DNA of 64,000 bases from an uncultured Mycoplasmataceae bacterium (GTDB lineage: Bacteria > Bacillota_I > Bacilli_A > Mycoplasmatales > Mycoplasmoidaceae): positions 1 to 64,000 of the forward strand of contig CAMREV010000002.1 of assembly GCA_947041945.1 (NCBI GenBank), read 5' to 3'. Numbering within the stretch: the stretch's first letter is position 1; every line of letters begins with the position of its first letter. The translations under genes were made by a program, and so were the position numbers. Below, piece after piece: positions 57,033 through 64,000 of the stretch. The notes under the pieces are model-generated. The model ran no database searches. It had not been told where the DNA came from and worked only from the letters and a program-made list of their open reading frames with translations.

Positions 57033-58052
57033 ATGATGATAGATAGAAATATTATAAATAATTTAAAATCGTTTGTTGAATCGATAGATAATGAAAAAAA
57101 ATTAGCAGAAGAAAAGAACATTTTTAATAAAAAACACATTTCTCCTATTTATGGTCAAATAAAAGATAAATCTCCTGAAGAAAAAAAAGACTTTGGACAA
57201 AAAATAAATATTTTAAAATCTGAAATTGACAAAATATTTGATGATCAATTAAATAGAATAAAGGAACAATACATTAATTCATTAAGATCAAAGGTTGATC
57301 CATTATTAGATGTAAGTGATTCACTGATTGGTGGAATTAATCCAATTGAAGCTTCAATTAATGAAATTAATAATTTCTTTAAAGTATTAAACTTTGAAAT
57401 AGTTTCTGGTACCGAAATTTCTTCAGCTAAATATAATTTTGATAATTTGAATATGGATGAAAATCATGCTGCAAGAGATGAGCATGACACATTTTTTATT
57501 AACAAAAACACTATTTTAAGAACACATTGTACATCTGTAAGTGCAAAAATAATTGAGAATAACCCAAATGATGAAATTAAAGTTATTTCATATGGTAATG
57601 TTTACAGGAAAGATGAAGATGATGCAACTCATTCTCATCAATTTAATCAAGTAGATATTGTTTGAATTAGAAAAGATTTAAATATAAGCAATTTGAAATG
57701 ATTAATTAATAATTTCTTAAAATATTTTTTCAAAAATGACAATATAAAAACAAGATATAGACTATCTTATTTTCCCTTTACTGAACCATCTTTTGAAGTG
57801 GATATGTCTTGTTTTAAATGTAATGGAAAAGGTTGCAATATTTGTAAGGAAACTGGGTGAATTGAAGTTTTAGGATCTGGAATTTTCAATCCTAAAGTAA
57901 TCTATAAAGCAAACTTAAATGAGGATATGATTGGATTGGCTGCAGGTATTGGAATAGATCGTATAACGATGTTAAAATACGGAATAAATGACATCAGATA
58001 TTTATACAATAATGACTTTAGAATATTATCTAAATTTAAAGGAGAAAAATAA
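57033..58052 (+). CDS. pheS: Phenylalanyl-tRNA synthetase alpha subunit
   Basis: 339 residues. Class II catalytic subunit: N-terminal coiled coil, motif 2 region [36 protein letters not shown] and motif 3 [18 protein letters not shown] Cys-rich knuckle [17 protein letters not shown] is present, as in several Firmicutes. Two ATG codons (57033, 57036) are possible. Stop overlaps the pheT start (TAATG). Confidence 0.96.
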
Positions 58053-60376
58053 TGTACTTATCTAAAAAATTAATTACTAATTTCTTTCCTGAATTTGGTT
58101 TATTTAATGATAAAAAATTACTAGAAATTTTTAATTCACTTGGGATTGAATTAGAAACTATTTTTAATTTTGAAAACACTAATAATTTAGTTGTTGGTGA
58201 AATTTTAGAAACCAAAAAACATCCAAGTGCAGATAATCTAAATTTGTGCAAAGTAAAAATTTCAAGTTCTAAAATAAATACTATTGTTTGTGGTGCAAAA
58301 AATGTTCACAAAGGACAAAAAGTCATTGTTGCATTAAAGGGAGCAAAATTTATTGATGGTAGAGTAATCGAATACAAAGAACTAAGAGGTATTTTATCTG
58401 AAGGAATGATCTGTGCATATAATGAATTAACAAACAGAACTGATTGATGCAATAAAAATGAATTAGATGATATTATTACTCTTCCACATGTTGCTAAAGT
58501 TGGTGATAAAGCGCCTCTTAATTTTATAAGCATGAATGATACTATTTATGAACTTTCTATTCCTAGTAATAGAAACGATTTAAATTCTGTTTTTGGAATA
58601 ATTTTAGAAATACAATCATTCCTTAACCTTAAAAAAGAATTAGCTTTTAAAAACTTAAATAAAAAATTAAATAGCAAAATTAAATTAAAAAATAAAGTAT
58701 CAGAAAATCATTATTTGATTTCATTAAATAATGAAAAATACACAACATCAAATTGAATTGTTAAAACACTTTTAATGAACTCAGGATTTGTCCCTAATGA
58801 TTCAATTGATGATTTAGCAAAACTTAATCAAATACTTTCTGGAATTCCTACAATTTCTTTTACCAATATTAAAGGTAATAATTTAGAAATATCAAAACTA
58901 GAAAAACCAACAAAAGTAGAATTAAATAATTATGGAATAGTTAGTCTTAAAAAAGGCGATATTGTTTTAAAAAACAATAATGATATTGTTGCACTAATGA
59001 ATATTGATGTGTGTAAAAAATACGCTGTTAATCAAGAATCAAAAAAAGTTTATTTCTTATCTAGTGATACAAATTCAATGGATATTAGAAAAACATCTAG
59101 TAGATTAAAAATTATGAATGATAAAGTAAAATTTAGTTTAAAGAAAATATCTAGTTGATGATACAAAAAGTCTTTAGATATTTTAATTGAGAATTTAAAA
59201 CCAAATTTTAAAAATATTGAAGTTGATTTTAAGTATAAAGAAAATAAACAAAACAGAATAAAACTTAGCTTAAACAAAGTAAATAAATTATTAGGAATTA
59301 ATATAACTGATGCAAACATTAAAAAAGTTATTAGTTCTTTTGGTTACAAATTAACTAAGGATTATATTGTTACTCCAGAATATAGAATAGATATTGAAAA
59401 TGATCATGACATAATAGAAGATATTTTAAAAGTAATTGGAATTCAAAATATCCCTGAGATAAGTATTAAAAATTCAAATGTTTATAATATTAAAATCAAA
59501 GATAGCGATAACATAGCAAAAGTAAACAACTTGTTATTAAATAGAGGTTTTTATTTATTAAAAACTTACAATTTAACTTCTAAACAAAATAATAATAATT
59601 ACAATTATTTTAAATATACTAAACCCATTCAAATAAAAAATCCCATTTCATCTGATAGAGAATTCATGAGATTATCTTTACTTGATGGCATTCTTTCTTG
59701 CTACTCATATAATAGTTCTTTAAAAAACGAATTGGTTCCTATCTTTGAAATTCAAGAAGTATATTATGGTAATAACAAAAGAAAACACTTGATAGCAGCA
59801 ATATCAGAAGATTTGGTTATTAATGTTTTTAATAATTCAGTTATTAAGTCTGATATATTTTCATTAAAATCAATTGCACAAAGTATTGCATTTATTGCTA
59901 ATCAAGAACTAAATTTCCAAAAGGAAATATGTGATTCATGAGGATGCAAAAAAGATTCGATTAAAGTTAATATTGATAAAAACAATATAGGTTACATTAC
60001 TAGAATAAATCCAGAAGTTTTAAAATCATACAAAATTAAATCTGAAAAAGTATATGTGATGGAATTAGATATAACAGATTTAATTAACTTTCAAAAACCT
60101 TTAAACTTTGTTTTTGATGATGACAAAAAACACAAAATTGTAAGAGATATCTCAATCATTATTGATAAGGACTATGATTTAAACAACATTTATAAGTTGG
60201 CTAAGTCATGTAATTTATTGGAAGATCTAAATTTTATAGGTGCTTTTGAAAAAGAAAATGAAGTTTCATATACATTTAGGTTTAACTTGATTTCAAATGA
60301 TAGCGATGTAAAAACAAACTTTCAAAAAGTTATTGAATTTTTCTCAAACAATAAAATAAAAATAATTACTGGTTAG
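58052..60376 (+). CDS. pheT: Phenylalanyl-tRNA synthetase beta subunit, editing site eroded
   Basis: 774 residues. N-terminal tRNA-binding (EMAP-like) domain LVVGEILETKKHPSADNLNLCKV, then B1/B5 with IPSNRNDLNSVFGI, and a C-terminal FDX-ACB domain (about 690-774). The B3/B4 editing region (about 215-360) is present but I cannot find the family motifs GQPLHAFD, ALAGIMGG or the E-A loop; the region reads GIPTISFTNIK and DIVALMNIDV instead. Translationally coupled to pheS. Confidence 0.94.
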
Positions 60377-60383
60377 AAAGTAT

Positions 60384-60411
60384 TTGACTCTTTTTATTTT
60401 AAGTGTATAAT
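60384..60411 (+). promoter_or_regulatory. Near-consensus sigma-A promoter
   Basis: TTGACT (60384-60389), 16-bp spacer, TATAAT (60406-60411). One of the best promoters in the window, 8 bp past the pheT stop and pointing into a region with no ORF. Confidence 0.75.
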
Positions 60412-60417
60412 ATAGAT

Positions 60418-60812
60418 GTGCATATGATTACAAAATTTTTAAGAAATTTATAAATCATAGAAGTGAATTTTGATTTTTAAGTATCCAAGCTCGGGAAAAG
60501 CGAATATAGGTAGCGAGAACAAAAAGTATCATGATCCGATTTGACCAATGACGATCAGACATATGAGTATGTTTTACGAGAGTAAAGATATTAAAATGAT
60601 ATTAGTAGTGATATGAATATTATACATATATGAAAGTTATGTATGAGGATGCACAGAATTTAAAATACTTTTAGGGTTTAATTAGTTGTTAAATTATGCA
60701 TATTTGCAATTAATCCTTCTGAAGGAAAAATTAAATGTATTTGGTACTACTCACCCAGAGTAATATTTCTGAAAAAAAACAATCTTGTGAGGCAAGATTG
60801 TTTTTTTTTATT
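60418..60812 (+). ncRNA. Probable ~390-nt structured RNA of unknown family
   Basis: Bounded by a near-consensus promoter and an intrinsic terminator, with no ORF inside. The sequence is less AT-rich than surrounding spacers and has many local hairpins: CAAAATT/AATTTTG (near 60430-60473), TGATC/GATCA (60531-60559), CATA-TGAG-TATG, TTTAC-GAGA-GTAAA (60573-60588), ATACATA/TATGTAT (60622-60646), TCCTT-CTG-AAGGA (60714-60726), TACTC-ACCCA-GAGTA (60747-60761). It lacks the RNase P P4 sequence AGGAAAGTCC, the tmRNA tRNA-like ends and the SRP tetraloop motif. Either an independent ncRNA or a long leader of deoC. Confidence 0.55.
60772..60812 (+). terminator. Terminator of the RNA unit upstream of deoC
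   Basis: AAAACAATCTTG (60776-60787) pairs with CAAGATTGTTTT (60793-60804), loop TGAGG, then a long T-run. Strong intrinsic terminator. Confidence 0.85.
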
Positions 60813-60869
60813 ATTTATTAGCATATTTATTTTAATTTGTTAAAATATTATTAATTAAATGGAGAAAAC

Positions 60870-61517
60870 ATGGAAAATTATTCAAAATACATTGATTCAA
60901 CTGTTTTGGCAGCAAATGCAACAAAAGAAGAAATATATAAACTTTGTAAGGAAGCAATAAGTGAAAACTTTTTTTCAGTTTGCATAAATCCTTTTTATGT
61001 AAATTTGGCTAAACAAATCTTAAAAGGCTCGGACATAAAAGTATGTACAGTCGTTGGGTTTCCACTTGGTCAAAATACAATTAGTACAAAAGTATTTGAA
61101 ACACTTGATGCAATTAAAAATGGTGCTGACGAAATAGATATGGTAATAAATATTGCTAGATTAAAAGAAAACGACTTTAAGTACTGTGTTACTGAAATAA
61201 ATGAAGTAACAAAAGCAGCACAAGGAAGAATTGTAAAAGTTATTGTTGAAACTGCATTATTAACAGAAGAAGATAAAATTAATGCATGTCATATAATTTT
61301 AAATTCAAAGGCTGATTTCATAAAAACATCAACAGGTTTTTCAACATCTGGTGCTAAATTAGAAGATATTAAATTATTTGATAAAATAATTAAGAGAAGA
61401 AAATTCATTAAAGCAGCTGGTGGAATTAAAAATCATGCTGAGTTATTAGAATTTGTTGAAGCTGGCGTTGATAGAATCGGAACTTCAAAAGGTAAGGAAC
61501 TAATGAAAAAATACTAA
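60870..61517 (+). CDS. deoC: Deoxyribose-phosphate aldolase
   Basis: 215 residues. Schiff-base Lys in FIKTSTGF, second Lys in FIKAAGGIK, and VVGFPLG and ADEIDMVIN segments as in the family. Splits 2-deoxyribose-5-phosphate to glyceraldehyde-3-phosphate and acetaldehyde in nucleoside salvage. GGAG lies 6 nt before ATG. It lies downstream of the terminator of the RNA unit and may need read-through or a weak promoter near 60845. Confidence 0.96.
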   Translation: MENYSKYIDSTVLAANATKEEIYKLCKEAISENFFSVCINPFYVNLAKQILKGSDIKVCTVVGFPLGQNTISTKVFETLDAIKNGADEIDMVINIARLKENDFKYCVTEINEVTKAAQGRIVKVIVETALLTEEDKINACHIILNSKADFIKTSTGFSTSGAKLEDIKLFDKIIKRRKFIKAAGGIKNHAELLEFVEAGVDRIGTSKGKELMKKY

Positions 61518-61542
61518 GACTATTTCTTAGTATTTTTTTTAT
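61507..61542. terminator. Bidirectional terminator deoC/pseudouridine synthase
   Basis: AAAATACTAAG/CTTAGTATTTT with T-runs. Both stop codons (61515-61517 plus, 61520-61522 minus) lie inside the hairpin. Confidence 0.75.
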
Positions 61543-62485
61543 TCTTTTCTAGCAATTCATTAATATCAATTTTTTTAGGATCATATTTTTTGAAATTAAT
61601 TTTATTCAAATAAAACAACTCGTTTTTTTTGTCAGCATTAAATTTAATTTCATTTGATATAAGTATTTGAGATTTAACATCTGAATCATATTTTTGATTA
61701 GCATATTTGTAATCTCCAACTATTGGATTTTTATAGTAAGACAAATGAGCTCTTATCTGGTGTTTCTTTCCAGAAATTAATTCTATTTCTACTAGAGAGT
61801 AAGTTCATTCTTCTTTGATAACAAAAACATTAGTTTCGATGACACTTGTTTCATATGTGTTTGGAGAAGAACACACTTTCATTTTATTTTTAGTAATTGG
61901 GTGTTTATAAATATAGTCAACTCAATAGTTTTCTTTATTTCTTAATCTTCCATGAACTAATGCTAAGTATTTTTTTGAAATTTTCTTATTTGCAATAAGT
62001 TTATTTAAGTTTCTTACAACTTTTTTATTTTTACCAGCAATTACCAAACCTTCAGTGTTAACATCAATTCTGTTTATCAATGCTGGCTCTTGTTCAATGC
62101 TATAACCATCTCATTCTTTTTTATTAAAAAGATACAATTTTAAATAATTACTTAGTGTATTTGTTTTTTCATTAATATCTTCTTGACAATAAACACCTTT
62201 CTTTTTATCAAAAATAATAATGTTTTCATCTTCATAAAAAATGATTGATTTTATCTTACAATCCTTAAAATCGTATTCTTTTTCTTTTGGAATTGTAATA
62301 TAAAAAGATAAAATATCACCCTTTAAAAGCAACTGATTATCCTTCACTTTTTTATTGTTTATTTTAATATTTCCCTTGTTTATGCTCTTTTTTACAAAAG
62401 AAATCGTTTTGTTTTGTAAGAAAATGAAACAAAATTCACTAACTGTTTTGCCAATATATTGGTCTTCTATTTTTATTTCTTTCAT
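61520..62485 (-). CDS. RluA-family pseudouridine synthase
   Basis: 321 residues. An N-terminal S4-like domain (VKKSINKGNIKINNKKVK) and a RluA-type catalytic core: the HRLDxxTSG motif is NRIDVNTEG here with the catalytic Asp kept, and KKYLALVHGRL and SGKKHQIRAHL follow. RluC/RluD-like modification of 23S rRNA is likely; exact site unknown. About 65 extra residues at the C-terminus after the core. Convergent with deoC. Confidence 0.88.
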
Positions 62486-62575
62486 AATTCCTTATTTTTT
62501 TATAGATTTTTAATCAAAAATGTATATAAAATCTTATAATAAATGTATCTATATATTATTTTACAAGGGAATACT

Positions 62576-64000
62576 ATGAATAACGAAGTTTATATTAAAA
62601 AATTAAGGTCTTTTGAACCTGGTTCGAAAGCAATGATCGCGACCTTAGCAAATGTAGAAGTTCTATCATTTATTATAAATGATTCAAATAGTAAACCTAT
62701 TATTTTTTTTGTGTCTAAGAATAAAATTTTTATTTATTCAAATTTAAATAAGAATCCAAGCACTGAAATTTATTCTTTGGACAAAGTTAAAGAATTTTAT
62801 CTTACTGATGAAACAAAAAGAAGAGGCTCACTTTTTTTAAAATTAAGTAATGACAAAAAATATATTATGGAAGATCTTAAAAAAGCTGATATTCTTGATT
62901 TCTTAAGTGTATTTGAAAAAGCTAAAGAATCTTTCCAAGGTAATGATGAAAACAAATTTATTAAGAATCTTGAAATTATGGATGATTACAATGATATTGA
63001 TTTATTAAAAAACATCCAAAGTTTAGAAAAGATTAATAGACAAACTTTTGACAAAGGTGTTGAAAGTAAACACGAAGAAAAAAAAGTTAATTACCAGGAA
63101 AACAAACAAATGATTAATAATCAAGTTAAATCAAAAAGAATTGTTGATGACTCAAAAATAAGTGATGATACTACTTTCTCAAGTAAGTATATTTATTCAT
63201 TATTATCAAAGAAAAATACTTTATTACCAGATGGTAAATTATCAAACATTGATAAGTTAAATAGCAAAGTAGATGAAATAGATATTTCAGATACAAAACA
63301 CAACGAAAAAAAAGTTGATGATAAATTTGTACAAGATATAAAAGTTGTTCTATCAAAGATAAATGAAAAAGTTAATTTATTAAAAGAAAACATTGAAAAT
63401 ACTGTTTCTGAAAAAACTTCTTCAACAAATGACAAAATAAATAAAGTCGCTGCTAATTCTGTTGATTCAAAAGAAATTATTAAATTAAAGTATTCAATAG
63501 AAAATTCAAAAAGTGAAATTGAAAAAGAACTAAAAGATTTTGTTAAAGCAACAAATGAGAAAATGCAAAAAATTTCAGACAACTTAATTAGTGATAATGT
63601 TCTTAAAAAAATAGATGACAGAATTAATGGATATAAAAAAGATTTCATAAGTGAAGTTGATGAAGTAAGAAATACATTAAAAGATAAACTTAGTTCAATT
63701 TCTGATATTGCAGATAAACAAATTAAATTTGCAAATGATTTAAAAAAATATTCTAATGAGAATGAAAATTTTAATGACGAAATATATGTTGTTCAAAAAG
63801 CTTGATTAGAAAATAATAAAAAATTTGAAGTTCAAAATGAAAAATTAAGCAAACTTGAAAATTCATGAAGAAATCAAGCTGATGCAATAAATGTTATTAT
63901 CAAAAAGATCAAAAGTAAATTTGGTGAAGAAGTTAATGATAACACTGAAAACAGTTCTGTTGATCCAGGTTGATTTCTAGATTCAATTCACAATACTAAA
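62576..64000 (+). CDS. Coiled-coil protein, 3' end outside the window
   Basis: 475 residues to the window edge, frame still open. AAGGGA precedes ATG 62576; an upstream in-frame ATG at 62543 is less likely. Residues 1-120 form a compact alpha/beta region that resembles a PH-like fold in pattern only (KKYIMEDLKKADILDFLSVFEKA). From about 240 onward the sequence is long, charged coiled coil (DKLNSKVDEIDIS, KINEKVNLLKENIENTV, ELKDFVKATNEKMQKI). No signal peptide. A cytoskeletal or cell-division structural role is possible; unknown. Confidence 0.75.

Noticed and set aside
60600-60650. Group II intron domain V
   Set aside because: A GAAA loop on a short stem is present, but the catalytic AGC triad and conserved bulge are not, and there is no reverse transcriptase.
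60640-60665. U6 snRNA-like segment (MCS4-type RNA)
   Set aside because: Only about 15 bases resemble U6, and the transcript is far longer than the ~125 nt recalled for MCS4.
60418-60812. RNase P RNA, tmRNA or SRP RNA
   Set aside because: Length and signals fit rnpB or ssrA, but AGGAAAGTCC, the tRNA-like ends and tag frame, and the GGAA-tetraloop SRP core are all missing.

Overview
The window is mollicute DNA. It is very AT-rich, and nearly every conserved gene reads through in-frame TGA codons at tryptophan positions (genetic code 4). Genes are tightly packed, many overlap by 1-17 bp, and short intrinsic terminators are often shared by convergent genes, with stop codons lying inside the hairpin stems. 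Gene content (pyruvate dehydrogenase, lipoate ligase, a spx-NAD kinase-EIIB-like cluster, formate/nitrite-type channel, degenerate synthetase editing domains) fits a Mycoplasma/Malacoplasma/Ureaplasma-type organism. I cannot name the species from sequence alone.

Layout. 1-5.2 kb is the accessory part: a truncated gene, a ribbon-helix-helix-like gene, a small secreted protein without its lipobox cysteine, and two tandem paralogous lipoprotein genes. 5.2-13.5 kb holds leuS, a 23-aa cysteine-only-ligand peptide gene, an ABC exporter, rpsT (TTG start), a membrane-anchored protein, fmt and lepA. 13.5-19.3 kb is the minus-strand pdhA-pdhB-pdhC-pdhD-lplA operon. 19.4-23.2 kb has a large surface protein and a divergent MFS-like transporter. 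23.3-30.2 kb runs thrS, rpmF, mnmG, rsmG, a ParA-like gene without a P-loop, and ffh. 30.2-35.7 kb has a TtcA-like gene, a TruB-like/RibF fusion, proS, a Cof phosphatase and trpS. 35.8-46.4 kb has a long Spx fusion, nadK, a cysteine-less EIIB-like protein, a membrane protein, recO-era-ybeY, trxA, uvrA and dnaK. 46.5-52.1 kb is the translation/transcription block rplU-prp-rpmA, nusA-infB-rbfA. 52.5-60.4 kb holds dnaB/dnaI primosome genes, rpsU, an FNT channel, small unknown genes and pheST. 60.4-64 kb has a promoter-to-terminator unit with no ORF (probable structured RNA), deoC, a pseudouridine synthase and the start of a coiled-coil protein.

How the genes work together. PdhABCD plus LplA form a complete lipoate-dependent route from pyruvate to acetyl-CoA. 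NusA/InfB/RbfA, L21/L27/Prp, Fmt, LepA, Era, YbeY, RsmG, MnmG and the synthetases supply translation and ribosome assembly. DnaB/DnaI load the replicative helicase. UvrA and RecO are repair genes. Ffh feeds the membrane proteins into the secretion route.

Most striking points: (1) the ribosomal-protein protease Prp is in frame, without a stop, with its own substrate L27; (2) an 8-Cys, 23-residue CxC-repeat peptide gene with its own promoter-like box and terminator; (3) a ~390-nt transcription unit between pheT and deoC with a near-consensus promoter and terminator but no recognisable RNA family; (4) a TruB-like domain lacking the catalytic Asp motif fused to RibF; (5) a ParA paralogue that has lost the Walker A motif; (6) eroded proofreading sites in three different aminoacyl-tRNA synthetases.
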